A DNA stretch of 41,775 nucleotides from Candidatus Mcinerneyibacteriota bacterium (GCA_016937175.1 JAFGWL010000009.1:1-41775); one strand, 5' to 3'; shown: positions 20,588-28,963, numbered from the stretch's first letter. Notes: generated by a model not told the origin, from the letters alone. Numbers and translations are program-made.

Positions 20588-20938
20588 TGGAGGTGGCGGG
20601 AATCGAACCCGCGTCCGAAGAGGGCTCCCAGGGGAATCTACATGCTTAGGGCGGTTTTGATTCTGACCCTCCCCGTGGAAACCGTCCGAACCGGAGGAGG
20701 GCGAGCTCCGTGAGGTTCTCCATCTCTGTCCGGAGCGAAAAGAGACGGAAAAGCCTGCTCAAATGATGCCCTGCTACACCCCCGCAGGCACGGGATGAGA
20801 GGACAGCCGCTTAAACTTAATTAAGCAGCGTATGCGAGATTTTCATCTGCATTTACATTTTGTTGCCGTTTATACGGTTCCGGCGAACCGGCATGCATCC
20901 CAAGTTACACCTCTCCCCGTCGAACCCATATCACCCCC
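20588..20938 (-). ncRNA. ssrA: Transfer-messenger RNA (tmRNA, ssrA)
   Basis: The 5' end GGGGGTGATATGGGTTCGAC and the 3' end (GCGGGTTCGATTCCCGC T-arm, then CACCTCC) pair into the alanine-type acceptor stem with one G-U. The 351-nt length is normal. The tag frame at 20821-20850 starts at resume codon GCA and encodes ADENLAYAA before TAA. It is flanked by GC-rich pseudoknot-forming blocks. With SmpB it rescues ribosomes stalled on broken messages and marks the product for proteolysis. The genome continues TCA after discriminator A rather than CCA, so the 3' CCA must be added by the CCA enzyme. A strong promoter is at 20978-21006. Confidence 0.96.
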
Positions 20939-20977
20939 GGTGACGGATATCAGGAGAAGCTCACCTGATGTGTCCTT

Positions 20978-21006
20978 ATCATACACTTTTTTATGTCAAG
21001 TGTCAA
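20978..21006 (-). promoter_or_regulatory. Sigma-70 promoter of ssrA
   Basis: Minus strand: TTGACA (21001-21006), 17-bp spacer, TATGAT (20978-20983). A leader of about 35 nt with the hairpin ATCAGG / CCTGAT precedes the mature 5' end and would be removed, as expected for RNase P processing. Confidence 0.75.
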
Positions 21007-21027
21007 GGGTTGACAGAAAAACGTATC

Positions 21028-21056
21028 TTGCTTTTTGAAAAAGGCTCTTTTATAAT
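21028..21056 (+). promoter_or_regulatory. Sigma-70 promoter of the DAK2-DegV gene
   Basis: TTGCTT (21028-21033), 17-bp spacer, TATAAT (21051-21056). It is divergent from the ssrA promoter. Its position means that an ATG at 21059 cannot be used and that ATG 21083 is the start. Confidence 0.7.
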
Positions 21057-21082
21057 CAATGATAGATTGGAGCGATTACAAT

Positions 21083-22885
21083 ATGAAGATAAACAAGCTG
21101 GACGGGCCTCTCTTTTTCTCCGCTGCGAAAAGAGGAGCCGAGGCGATTTTCAGGCATCGGGAGACCCTCAACACCCTGAACTTCTTCCCTGTTCCCGACA
21201 GCGATACCGGGAACAACCTGACGGTCACCCTTAACGGGACCCTGGGGGCTGTCGAGGTCAACCCTTCCTTCTCTCAGACCCTGGCTTCCATGGCTGAACA
21301 TATAGTCCGTTCCGCCCGGGGGAACTCCGGTTTGATTTTGGCCCAGTTCTTCCAGGGACTTCATGAGGTGAGCACCGAAGCAGCCCATGTCTCCACCCGC
21401 GACTTTTCCCATTTAGTCTCCCGGGCTGTGCCCGCTGTCTATGAGGCTTTGGAAGATCCAGTGGAAGGGACCATGATCACGCTGATCCGGGAGTGGGGAG
21501 AAGCTCTTCAGACTCTCAGCCACCGTATGGATGATTTCCGCCTTCTCCTCTCAAGCGCCCTTGTCCAGGCAAAGAACTCTCTAGAAAAAACAAAAGAACT
21601 CCTTCACTCTCTTAAAGGGGGAAAAAGCGTGGATGCCGGAGCCCTGGGTTTCTATCTTTTTCTGGAAGGGATGGCTACGGCCTTTGACGAGACGGACGCA
21701 GAAGCAGAAGCTCCTTTTCCGGATATTTCTCTCATGGATACGATCCCGGAGGGAAAGGAAATCCTCACCGATAATATCCCCTACCGCTACTGCACCGAGG
21801 TTTACTTCTCATCCCGGGAAAAACCGGAGAACCTTCACACCCTCCTCGGCCCTAAAGGAGATTCCCTCATCATCGCTGGCGGGGAAAAGCGTTACCGCGT
21901 CCACGTCCATACAAACGCCCCGTGGGAAATCATGGGTATCCTCAATGAAAAAGGGACGGTCTTCAGCCATAAAGTGGATGATATGCAGCGGGAGGCTGAC
22001 GTCAACCACCGCAGGAAAGCTGAGGTCGCCATCGTCACGGATTCGGCTGCGGACATCCCTCCGGAATTGGCTGATTTCTACCAGATCCACATGATTCCGC
22101 TTAATATCCTCTTTAAGGGAGTCTCCTTTCAGGATAAAGTCAGCCTCTCTCCGGAACAGCTCTACTCCTTCATGGAGTCTCCCGCAGAACTTCCCTCTTC
22201 CTCTCAGCCTTCTGTGGAGACCATAAGGCAGCGCCTTGCTTTTCTGGCCCGTCACTATAAAGGGATCCTTATCCTCACCGTGGCAAAGGAACTCAGCGGG
22301 ACCTACAATGCCTTTTTAACCGCCGCTGCCGAAATACGAAAAGAGTTCTCCCTCCCTGTCCGTGTCCTGGATACCCGGCTCAACTCGGGAGCCCAGGGGT
22401 TGATGGTCCTCCGGGCCGCAGAGGAGATCGCCCGGGGCCACTCGCTGGAGGAAACAGAGTCTCTTCTGCAGAAAGACATTGGAAAGACAAGGATCATTGT
22501 CGCTCTGGATAATCTTAAGACCATGGCACGGGGGGGAAGGATCTCACCGTTAAAAGGGTTGGCAGCCCGCCTGCTTCATCTCAGGCCTCTTGTGACCCTG
22601 GACCCCCAGGGTAAAGGCGCTCTTGCAGGAAAAACCTTTTCAAGAAAGGGAAGTGAAAAAGTACTATTGAAGATAGCCCGGCAAGCTATGGAGCAGGGAG
22701 GGATAGAGGAATTCGCCGTTGTCCATTCCCGGGCAGAAAAAAGAGCGCAGAAGCTGGAAAACAAACTGGCCGCTGTCATCGGCTCTCCTGCCCTTTTCAC
22801 CATGGAGATCTCCTCAGTGGTGGCCCTCAATGCCGGGCTGGGAGCAGTGGCCTTCTGCTACAGGGCCGCATCCCCTTATCGCTAG
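21083..22885 (+). CDS. DAK2-DegV fusion, FakA-FakB-like fatty acid kinase
   Basis: This 600-residue protein has three parts. Residues 1-205 are a DAK2 (DhaL-like) ATP-binding domain with the metal motif PVPDSDTGNN (Asp39, Asp41) and ARGNSG. Residues about 225-305 resemble the FakA middle domain, with Cys237 and His274/His276 (RVHVHTN) where FakA has a zinc site. Residues 313-600 are a DegV fatty-acid-binding domain, with VTDSAADIP, PSSSQPS and LSGTYNAF. In Staphylococcus FakA phosphorylates fatty acids held by separate FakB (DegV) proteins; here both are in one chain. Product acyl-phosphate would enter lipid synthesis. The start is ATG 21083, downstream of the promoter, with TTGGAGCG in front. 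Confidence 0.93.
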   Translation: MKINKLDGPLFFSAAKRGAEAIFRHRETLNTLNFFPVPDSDTGNNLTVTLNGTLGAVEVNPSFSQTLASMAEHIVRSARGNSGLILAQFFQGLHEVSTEAAHVSTRDFSHLVSRAVPAVYEALEDPVEGTMITLIREWGEALQTLSHRMDDFRLLLSSALVQAKNSLEKTKELLHSLKGGKSVDAGALGFYLFLEGMATAFDETDAEAEAPFPDISLMDTIPEGKEILTDNIPYRYCTEVYFSSREKPENLHTLLGPKGDSLIIAGGEKRYRVHVHTNAPWEIMGILNEKGTVFSHKVDDMQREADVNHRRKAEVAIVTDSAADIPPELADFYQIHMIPLNILFKGVSFQDKVSLSPEQLYSFMESPAELPSSSQPSVETIRQRLAFLARHYKGILILTVAKELSGTYNAFLTAAAEIRKEFSLPVRVLDTRLNSGAQGLMVLRAAEEIARGHSLEETESLLQKDIGKTRIIVALDNLKTMARGGRISPLKGLAARLLHLRPLVTLDPQGKGALAGKTFSRKGSEKVLLKIARQAMEQGGIEEFAVVHSRAEKRAQKLENKLAAVIGSPALFTMEISSVVALNAGLGAVAFCYRAASPYR

Positions 22886-22889
22886 TTTT

Positions 22890-23291
22890 TTACAGCATAA
22901 AAAATGTCCATGCCAGGACAGCCAGCCCCAATACCCCTATACCGATATCCATGATAAACACAGAGCGTCCTTTGTTACGCCGGGTCATGTTCTGTACCCA
23001 CTTCTGAAAGGACTCATAACGGACGAGAAGCAGAAGAGCTTTTATTACTGTCAGCGAAAAAATAATGGTAATAAAAATGGTCCGGGGATGACGTGTTATG
23101 CACTCCATGACCCATGTCCACCCCACAAGAGCTACCCCTATGATAGCGACAGGGAAGGCCCAGACAGGCCTTTGTTCAGAATAGGCCTTTTGGAGAAAGG
23201 CATTTTCATCCCAGGGGAACAGATGGAAGACGATGGGTTTGAGCAGGGCCATAAGACCGAAAAATGTTCCGATTATTTTAAACCAGGCCAT
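22890..23291 (-). CDS. Hypothetical integral membrane protein
   Basis: This 133-residue protein has about four hydrophobic segments, at roughly 4-22, 44-62, 72-90 and 108-132. Charged patches between helices 3 and 4 (YESFQKWVQNMTRRNKGR) give a likely cytoplasmic loop. No family is recognised. AAAGGAGAG precedes the ATG. It converges with the DAK2-DegV gene, 4 bp apart, and lies 35 bp after the gene at 23327, so it may be the last member of a unit with that gene. Confidence 0.7.
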   Translation of the reverse strand: MAWFKIIGTFFGLMALLKPIVFHLFPWDENAFLQKAYSEQRPVWAFPVAIIGVALVGWTWVMECITRHPRTIFITIIFSLTVIKALLLLVRYESFQKWVQNMTRRNKGRSVFIMDIGIGVLGLAVLAWTFFML

Positions 23292-23326
23292 CTTCTCTCC
23301 TTTAAAAGTTCGAGGGAGGAAAAAGG

Positions 23327-23653
23327 TCAGGCTGAAAGACGGATCAGAGCCTCTTCAAGCTCACGGCAACGGGGTTGATTGAAAAAATCATAGATCTCCA
23401 TCAGCCGGTCCTTTTTGACATGTCTGTTGAGATCCATGATGTGTTTGAAGACTTCCGCCACCACATACGTAGCCAGAAAGTCCGAGGTCTCGATGCTCTC
23501 CTTGATCTCCATGGCCATCTCACGCTCCCGGCCGGGGTATTCGATCCGTATGGAGCAGGGATCGGGTTTCATGGCCCGGATTGAGACATCACCGACCTGG
23601 ATCAGCAGAGCCTCTCCCTCCTGACGGAACTGAAAATCAAAATTCACATCCAT
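23327..23653 (-). CDS. Hypothetical cytoplasmic protein
   Basis: This 108-residue protein has no signal peptide or membrane segment. A beta-rich first half (FDFQFRQEGEALLIQVGDVSIRAM, then CSIRIEYPGRE) is followed by helices (SDFLATYVVAEVFKHIMDLNRHV). I do not recognise a family. GGAGGG is well placed before the ATG. It stands between the Xer recombinase gene (52 bp upstream) and the membrane protein gene. Confidence 0.7.
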   Translation of the reverse strand: MDVNFDFQFRQEGEALLIQVGDVSIRAMKPDPCSIRIEYPGREREMAMEIKESIETSDFLATYVVAEVFKHIMDLNRHVKKDRLMEIYDFFNQPRCRELEEALIRLSA

Positions 23654-23705
23654 AACAATCCCTCCATTAAGAATGTAGCATATCTTTCTTTCACGCGCAA
23701 ACTCT

Positions 23706-24590
23706 TTATGCCCGGGGGTGATAGGCCCGATAGGCTTTCTTCATCTCGTCACCCGTAATATGGGTATAGATCTGAGTAGTGGATATATCACTGTGTCCCA
23801 GCATCTCCTGGACATATCGGATATCGGCCCCGTGATTGAGAAGATGCGTTGCGAAACTGTGCCGTAAGGTGTGGGGATGAGCCTTTTCGATCCCCGCTGC
23901 AAGAAAACACTCCCGCAGGATCCTCCATAAGCCGGAGCGGCTCAGGGGCCGTCCCTTCATGTTCAAAAATAGCTTGGGTTCTGTATGACGCATCCCTAAA
24001 AGCTGTCCGCGTACCGGCAGCCAGGCCCGAAGAGCAGAGACAGCGTAATCTCCCAGGGGGACCAGGCGCTCTTTTCCCCCTTTTCCCATGATCCGGACGA
24101 CTCCATACTCCCACAGCAGAGAGGTAAGGGGCAGAGCGATGACTTCCGAAGCTCGCGCTCCTGTGGCATACATAAACTCCAGGATCGCTTTATTCCTGAT
24201 TCCTTTGCCTGTAGAAAGATCCACCTGCTCTAGGATCCGGTTTACCTGGCTTTCCGAGAGGACTTCGGGCAGGGTTCTGATCCGTTTGGGACTTTCCATC
24301 TTCTCCATGGGAGAAGCCCCAAGGCGCCCTTCCCGGACAAGAAAGGAGTAAAACTCTTTAAGAGAGGCATAGGACCTATAGATGGTGGCAGGAGCATAAT
24401 CCTGAGTTCTCATCCATTGGAAATATTCGAGAAGGTCCTGGCGGGAAAATTCCGCGAATCCTCTCTCCCGGCCCTGGGCCCAGATTGAGAGACGCTTCAG
24501 ATCATCAGCATAACTTCGGACAGTATGGGAAGAGGCATTTTTTTCCACACGATAATAGCGTAAAAAAGAGAGGACGGTGTCCCGGGACAT
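23706..24590 (-). CDS. xerD: Tyrosine recombinase XerC/XerD
   Basis: This 294-residue recombinase has the N-terminal SAM-like DNA-binding domain (1-95) and the catalytic domain with all six residues: Arg146 (ATGARASEV), Lys170 (GKGGKERLVPLG), His240 and Arg243 (HPHTLRHSFATHLL), His266 (LGHSDISTTQIYTHI) and Tyr275. Length and motifs fit chromosomal XerC/XerD, which resolve chromosome dimers at dif with FtsK; C versus D cannot be settled from one sequence. No att-like or dif-like palindrome was noticed beside it. It lies in a run with the PII-like and antiporter genes, 8 bp after the former. Confidence 0.92.
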   Translation of the reverse strand: MSRDTVLSFLRYYRVEKNASSHTVRSYADDLKRLSIWAQGRERGFAEFSRQDLLEYFQWMRTQDYAPATIYRSYASLKEFYSFLVREGRLGASPMEKMESPKRIRTLPEVLSESQVNRILEQVDLSTGKGIRNKAILEFMYATGARASEVIALPLTSLLWEYGVVRIMGKGGKERLVPLGDYAVSALRAWLPVRGQLLGMRHTEPKLFLNMKGRPLSRSGLWRILRECFLAAGIEKAHPHTLRHSFATHLLNHGADIRYVQEMLGHSDISTTQIYTHITGDEMKKAYRAYHPRA

Positions 24591-24598
24591 GATATCCC

Positions 24599-24931
24599 CT
24601 ATTCCCGGCCCTGGATGACCTCTTCAGCAGGGATCAGGATGATCCGCCCGATTCCCTCTTTTTCAAAATCGATATCGGCATCGTCCAGGCTTTGAAGAAA
24701 AGCTTTCACTCTTTGTTTATCCTCAACAATGCACGAAATAACTTTACAGTAACGGGATCGCTGATCACTGTTGGGGATCAATCCTGCAAAGAGGGGGATC
24801 CTCTGATTCATCATATTATCCATATTGACCCCATCGACCACTGTCCCGTTATCGATGCCCGCTGTGGTCAGGGCCAGCATAATATCATCTAAAAATTCTT
24901 CTTTGAATAATTGAATGACAAAATAGTACAT
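24599..24931 (-). CDS. PII-like signalling protein (tentative)
   Basis: This 110-residue protein opens MYYFVIQLFKEEFLDDIMLAL and continues with alternating strands and helices (AGIDNGTVVDGVNMDN, then YCKVISCIVEDKQRVKAFLQSL, then GIGRIILIPAEEV). This is the ferredoxin-like beta-alpha-beta layout of PII/CutA-like trimers. The T-loop is short and lacks the uridylylation Tyr region of GlnB. Position directly after a cation:proton antiporter and an EIIA gene suggests a regulator of that transporter, as known for PII-like proteins that sit beside membrane transporters. Assignment rests on layout and context; ligand unknown. Confidence 0.6.
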   Translation of the reverse strand: MYYFVIQLFKEEFLDDIMLALTTAGIDNGTVVDGVNMDNMMNQRIPLFAGLIPNSDQRSRYCKVISCIVEDKQRVKAFLQSLDDADIDFEKEGIGRIILIPAEEVIQGRE

Positions 24932-24944
24932 GGCTCACTCCCCC

Positions 24945-26153
24945 TTAAGTCTCATTATCATGCCGTTCTCCGGCCTGAGTAATGGCAAAACGTGTTAATA
25001 CAGGGCCGACAACCTCTGTAATGATCGTTGTAAAGAGCAGGATATTGATGACCACTGTGGCCAGGTTTACACCGGCTTCTCCATAAGTTCCGGTTCCGAA
25101 CGTCCTGTCCACCAGGATCGCCAGAGCAACGGCTACTCCCACCTGAGGGATCAGTCCCATAGCAACGTATTTCTTCACAACAACAGGAGCTTTTCCCAGG
25201 AGAGCACCCAGCGTCCCTCCTGCGAATTTTCCCCCCATCCGGAGCAGGGTATAGGCCAAGCCCATGAGGCCCACGGCAGGCAGAAGGGAGACGTTCAGCC
25301 GGGCACCGGCTAAAATGAAAAACATGGCAAAGAAGAGAGGTGCCAGGGTATTGACAATATTCAGGCTTCGGTTGCTCATCATGGGGTCTGTATTGGCCAT
25401 GTAGGCTCCGTACGCCATGATGGCCAAAAGCTCAGAAAATCCCAGCTGAGTTGTGATGCCAAGGATGATAAAGAGAGAGGCTCCCAGCCGGATGAGAAGC
25501 TCGTCAGGATGGCGGACTTTTCCGAAAAATAGTTTAAAAAGCCATCCTACAGCGATCCCCACAGCCACGGCTCCGAAGACTTCGATAAGGGGTTTAAGAG
25601 CCAGCTCTCCCAGCGAGAGCTGAGCTCCACCCAAGATAGTCTTGGCTACCGTCGTGGCAAAAGCGAAGATAACCAGAGAGATCGCATCATCGATGCCTAC
25701 TACCGCCAGGATCGTCGATGTAAGGGGCCCGCGGGCCTTATACTGGCTGAGGACAGCTACCGTAGCCGCCGGAGCCGTAGCGGAGGCCACGGCACCCAGG
25801 ACAAGAGCCTGATAGAGCTTATCGGGATTCATGAGATACATCCCAAGGGTGACAAAGATGAAAGCGAGAAACGCCTCGCCCACTACGATAAAGGCGATGG
25901 AGCGTCCCAGTTTTTTAAAGAGCTCTGCCTTGAGTTCCGACCCGATGGCAAAGGCCATGGCTGCAAGGGCCAACTCATTGACAATGGCTGTATGGGTGAT
26001 GAAGGTCGTGTCAAAGACCCCGATGAGAGACTGTCCGAAGAAGACTCCGAGGATGACATACCCGGTCACTCGCGGCAGACGTGTAATACGGGCCAGCCCC
26101 TCTCCGAGGACAGCGACTCCGAGGACGATCCCTAAGAGGAGCAGAGTGTTCAT
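24945..26153 (-). CDS. Cation:proton antiporter (CPA family)
   Basis: This 402-residue protein has about 12-13 membrane helices and the features of the Na+/H+ exchanger superfamily (PF00999). These include GEGLARITRLPRVTGYVILG at the start, ASATAPAATVAVLSQYKARGPLT in the ion-binding region and VVGIDDAISLVIFAFA. The motif GIDDAI places adjacent Asp residues in the membrane core. It probably exchanges Na+ or K+ for protons in the inner membrane. There is no C-terminal nucleotide-binding domain. It overlaps the EIIA gene by 4 bp (ATGA), so the two are co-translated and likely act together. Confidence 0.9.
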   Translation of the reverse strand: MNTLLLLGIVLGVAVLGEGLARITRLPRVTGYVILGVFFGQSLIGVFDTTFITHTAIVNELALAAMAFAIGSELKAELFKKLGRSIAFIVVGEAFLAFIFVTLGMYLMNPDKLYQALVLGAVASATAPAATVAVLSQYKARGPLTSTILAVVGIDDAISLVIFAFATTVAKTILGGAQLSLGELALKPLIEVFGAVAVGIAVGWLFKLFFGKVRHPDELLIRLGASLFIILGITTQLGFSELLAIMAYGAYMANTDPMMSNRSLNIVNTLAPLFFAMFFILAGARLNVSLLPAVGLMGLAYTLLRMGGKFAGGTLGALLGKAPVVVKKYVAMGLIPQVGVAVALAILVDRTFGTGTYGEAGVNLATVVINILLFTTIITEVVGPVLTRFAITQAGERHDNET

Positions 26154-26602
26154 AACGCGGAAAAGACCTCGTAGATGGCTTCAGGGCTCTTTGCGTGGAT
26201 AAGCTGATCCCGCTTCTTTTCACTTTTCAGTACAAGCGCCACTTTTGCCAGGATCTTGAGATAATCGTTGTGCTGGCTGATGTGGGCTGCGATCATCACC
26301 ACGAAATGAACAGGCTTGCCATCCAGAGAGTCCCATTCGACCCCTTCAGAAGAGACCCCCAGGGCGATAGTAATATCTTTCACATGTTCACTTTTTGTAT
26401 GGGGGATGGCGATTCCCAGGCCGATACCCGTGCTCATGATTTTTTCGCGCTCCAGGATATCTTCGGTAAACTTTTGCGGATGGGTTATATTCTCAGAACG
26501 GGCTATAGACTCACATAGTCTCTGGATGATGGCCCCTCTGTCCTTCTCTTTTTCAAAGAGAAATGTCCGGTCCAGAGAGATATAGTCAGCCACTTTTATC
26601 AT
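26150..26602 (-). CDS. PTS EIIA-type protein (fructose/PtsN family)
   Basis: This 150-residue EIIA domain has the phosphorylation site IAIPHTKSEHV (His68) and DYLKILAKVALVLKSEKKRDQLI toward the end. No membrane EIIB/EIIC domains are nearby, so it is a regulatory (PtsN-like) rather than a sugar-uptake component. It heads an operon with a cation antiporter and a PII-like protein. EIIA-Ntr is known to control K+ transport in Escherichia coli, so control of the antiporter is a reasonable inference. AAAGGAGG precedes the ATG. A promoter is at 26627-26654. Confidence 0.9.
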   Translation of the reverse strand: MIKVADYISLDRTFLFEKEKDRGAIIQRLCESIARSENITHPQKFTEDILEREKIMSTGIGLGIAIPHTKSEHVKDITIALGVSSEGVEWDSLDGKPVHFVVMIAAHISQHNDYLKILAKVALVLKSEKKRDQLIHAKSPEAIYEVFSAL

Positions 26603-26626
26603 GCGACCTCCTTTAATACAAAAGAG

Positions 26627-26654
26627 ATGATAACACTCCGAAATAAGGGGTCAA
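26627..26654 (-). promoter_or_regulatory. Promoter of the EIIA-antiporter operon
   Basis: Minus strand: TTGACC (26649-26654), 16-bp spacer, TATCAT (26627-26632). The -35 box overlaps the stop codon of gmhB. Confidence 0.55.
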
Positions 26655-27190
26655 GAATTATCTTCAGAGGGGAAACGGGACAAGATCCACTCTACCGCCT
26701 CGCTAAACGAAGAAACTTCTTTGTCCGCTTCCGTCTCCCTCTTTAACCCTTCTCTGTTCAAAAGAAGGGTCTTCAATCCCGCCTGCCTACCCAGGAGAAC
26801 ATCGCTCTCTTTGTCTCCGACCATAAAGGAGCGATTGAGATCGACATCAAAATCGCGGCAGGCTTGTTCAAGAAGGCCCGGAGCCGGTTTCCGGCAGGAA
26901 CAGCCCTCCTCAGGGGTATGAGGGCAGAAATAGAAGGCATCGATGGCCGCTTCCCGGGGAAGAATAGCATTGATCTTTGCGTTGACTGCCCGGGCATCTG
27001 CAGCTGTGTAATATCCGCGTCCGATCCCCGACTGGTTACTTAAGACAAGAAGCAGCAATCCACATTTCTTTAATCTGGCCAACCCTTCCGGGACATCGGC
27101 GAAAAGCTCCAGAGCATCAGGATCCGAAAGGTAACCAGGATCGATATTGAGAGTATTGTCTCTGTCCAGGAAGACAGCGGGTCTTTTCAC
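26651..27190 (-). CDS. gmhB: D-glycero-D-manno-heptose-1,7-bisphosphate 7-phosphatase
   Basis: This 179-residue HAD phosphatase has motif I FLDRDNTLN (Asp9, Asp11), motif II SNQSG (51-55), a zinc loop FYFCPHTPEEGCSCRKP with Cys89, His91, Cys97, Cys99 and Lys101, and motif IV MVGDKESD (Asp126, Asp130). This set is the GmhB hallmark. GmhB removes the C7 phosphate in making ADP-heptose for LPS core, in the cytoplasm. It fits a diderm with heptose-containing surface sugar, though no other heptose gene is in the window. It starts at GTG 27190, overlapping the methyltransferase stop as GTGA. Confidence 0.92.
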   Translation of the reverse strand: MKRPAVFLDRDNTLNIDPGYLSDPDALELFADVPEGLARLKKCGLLLLVLSNQSGIGRGYYTAADARAVNAKINAILPREAAIDAFYFCPHTPEEGCSCRKPAPGLLEQACRDFDVDLNRSFMVGDKESDVLLGRQAGLKTLLLNREGLKRETEADKEVSSFSEAVEWILSRFPSEDNS

Positions 27191-27930
27191 AGGATTCCTT
27201 TCCTTCCCTTATACCGCTCGGCCATGAGGATCGAACCGGCTACAGCAGCATTCAGGGATTCGATGCCGGGTTCCATGGGAACGGCACAACTCCCGTCTGA
27301 TTTTTTGCGAAGCTGAGAGCTCAATCCGTGTCCTTCGTTCCCGATGCAGAGAATAATCTCACCGGCTTCGGAGAAGTTACTCATGGGAGCCCCCTCCTTT
27401 TCGGCCAGGAGGACAGCCCGCCCGCTTGCAAAGGCCTTTTCCACATGCTCAGGAACCTGGAAAAGAGGGAGGGCGAAGATGAAGCCGGCACTGCTTCTGA
27501 TCACCTTGGGAGAAAAGGGGTCTACGCTGCCGGAAGAAAATAAGACAGCGGAAAACCCGAAAGCAACGGCGGAACGGATAAGGGTACCGGCATTCCCCGG
27601 ATCCTGGATATGATCCAGATAGAGGAAATCTCCGGCGGGGAGGTCGTTTTTCTCTTCAGGCATGGAAAAGAGAGCACAGACACCGTATCCGGTCTTTGTG
27701 GTAGAGAGGCGCTGCATCTCCGTTTCAGTGCAGTCCCTGACTACCCCGGGTTCGACGTTTTCCGGCAGAGGGATCTGATTTTCTGTCCGGCAGAAAAGGT
27801 GACAGACAAGTCCTGCGCCCAGAGCCTGTTCCACGGCATTGGGCCCCTCTGCCAGGATCATCCTCTCCTCATATCTTTTTTTCTTCTGGTGAAGCGCTCT
27901 GACAGCGCTCCATTCTCGTTTAGACAGCAT
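27187..27930 (-). CDS. TrmH/SpoU-family RNA 2'-O-methyltransferase
   Basis: This 247-residue protein has an N-terminal substrate-binding part (LHQKKKRYEERMILAEGPNAVEQAL) and a SPOUT knot domain. The three motifs are present: QDPGNAGTLIRSAVAFG (Asn113, Arg119), CIGNEGHGLS and ESLNAAVAGSILM. It methylates ribose in rRNA or tRNA; RlmB-like is the nearest guess but the target is unproven. It overlaps queA by 11 bp and gmhB by 4 bp, so all three are translationally linked. Confidence 0.92.
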   Translation of the reverse strand: MLSKREWSAVRALHQKKKRYEERMILAEGPNAVEQALGAGLVCHLFCRTENQIPLPENVEPGVVRDCTETEMQRLSTTKTGYGVCALFSMPEEKNDLPAGDFLYLDHIQDPGNAGTLIRSAVAFGFSAVLFSSGSVDPFSPKVIRSSAGFIFALPLFQVPEHVEKAFASGRAVLLAEKEGAPMSNFSEAGEIILCIGNEGHGLSSQLRKKSDGSCAVPMEPGIESLNAAVAGSILMAERYKGRKGIL

Positions 27931-28963
27931 GCGCCTCCTTTGTGATGATCAGCATGGCATCCCCGAATGAGAAGAACCTGTATCTTTTTTCCACTGCCTC
28001 CTGGTAGAGCCTGAGGATCTCCTCTTTCCCGGCGAGGGCTGAGACCAGCATAAGAAGGGTCGAGCGGGGAAGATGAAAATTCGTGATGAGGTTTTCAACG
28101 ATTTTATACGAGTATCCGGGATAGATAAAAAGATCGCTCCATCCCCGTCCCGGCTTCACCTTGCCGTCCCGGCCGGAAGCATGCTCCAAAGTCCTGGTGA
28201 CCGTGGTCCCGCAGGCAAAAAGCCTGCCCCTTCTGTTATTGATGGCTTCTGCAGCCTCTCTGCTGATCTCATAAAACTCGCTGTGCATCCGGTGCCCCTC
28301 CACTGTGTCGCTCTTCACGGGAAGAAAAGTCCCCATTCCCACATGCAAGGTAATAGTGGCCACTTCCACGCCTTTCTCTCTCAAATCACGCAGCAGTTCT
28401 TCCGTAAAATGGAGCCCGGCTGTGGGAGCAGCCACCGAACCGCTTTTTCGGGCAAAGACAGTCTGATAACGCTGCCTGAGATATGCTTCATCATCATTGT
28501 GAATATAAGGAGGGACCGGCATATGCCCGTGCCTCTGAAGAAAGTCATGGACATCGGTATTTTCGGGAAAGCGGACGGTGATCCCTCCCCATTCGAGCTT
28601 TTCTTCCACATGGAGCTCGAATCCGTCGACATCCACCCGGGTTCCCGGACGAAGTCTTTTAACCGGCCTGGCCATGGCTTCCCAAAGCCCCGGCTCCCGC
28701 TCTCCCGTAAGGAGAAACTCCACCCGGGCCCCTGAAGATTTCCGTCCGAAAAGACGCGCCGGGATCACCCTGGTATCATTGATGACTAAAAGGTCCCCCG
28801 AAGAAAAGTAATCGGTAATATCATTGAATATCTTGTCCTCTGAAGCTTGCGTCTGAGTATGGTAGATAAGAAGGCGGGACATCTCTCTTTTCTCAGCATG
28901 TTTCTGTGCGATGAGCTCAGGAGGAAGAAAAAAGTCAAAATCGCTGACTTTCAAGGTCACCAC
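27920..28963 (-). CDS. queA: S-adenosylmethionine:tRNA ribosyltransferase-isomerase
   Basis: This 347-residue protein matches QueA from end to end: SDFDFFLPPELIAQKHAEKR at the start, INDTRVIPARLFGRK, APTAGLHFTEELL, TLHVGMGTFLPVK and NLITNFHLPRSTLLMLVSA. QueA transfers the ribosyl part of SAM to preQ1-tRNA to give epoxyqueuosine, the penultimate step of queuosine modification at wobble position 34. Two GTG codons in tandem (28963 or 28960) can start it; both overlap the SpoIID stop. No other queuosine gene is in the window. Confidence 0.97.
   Translation of the reverse strand: MVTLKVSDFDFFLPPELIAQKHAEKREMSRLLIYHTQTQASEDKIFNDITDYFSSGDLLVINDTRVIPARLFGRKSSGARVEFLLTGEREPGLWEAMARPVKRLRPGTRVDVDGFELHVEEKLEWGGITVRFPENTDVHDFLQRHGHMPVPPYIHNDDEAYLRQRYQTVFARKSGSVAAPTAGLHFTEELLRDLREKGVEVATITLHVGMGTFLPVKSDTVEGHRMHSEFYEISREAAEAINNRRGRLFACGTTVTRTLEHASGRDGKVKPGRGWSDLFIYPGYSYKIVENLITNFHLPRSTLLMLVSALAGKEEILRLYQEAVEKRYRFFSFGDAMLIITKEAHAV

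Noticed and set aside
20588-20640. A tRNA suggested by the T-arm sequence GGTTCGATTCCCGC
   Set aside because: There is no D-arm or anticodon arm nearby; the sequence pairs with the 5' end 350 nt away and is the tRNA-like part of tmRNA.
23706-24590. Xer recombinase as the integrase of a mobile element
   Set aside because: Length, motifs and housekeeping neighbours fit a chromosomal XerC/D; no attachment-site repeats, tRNA or phage genes are near.
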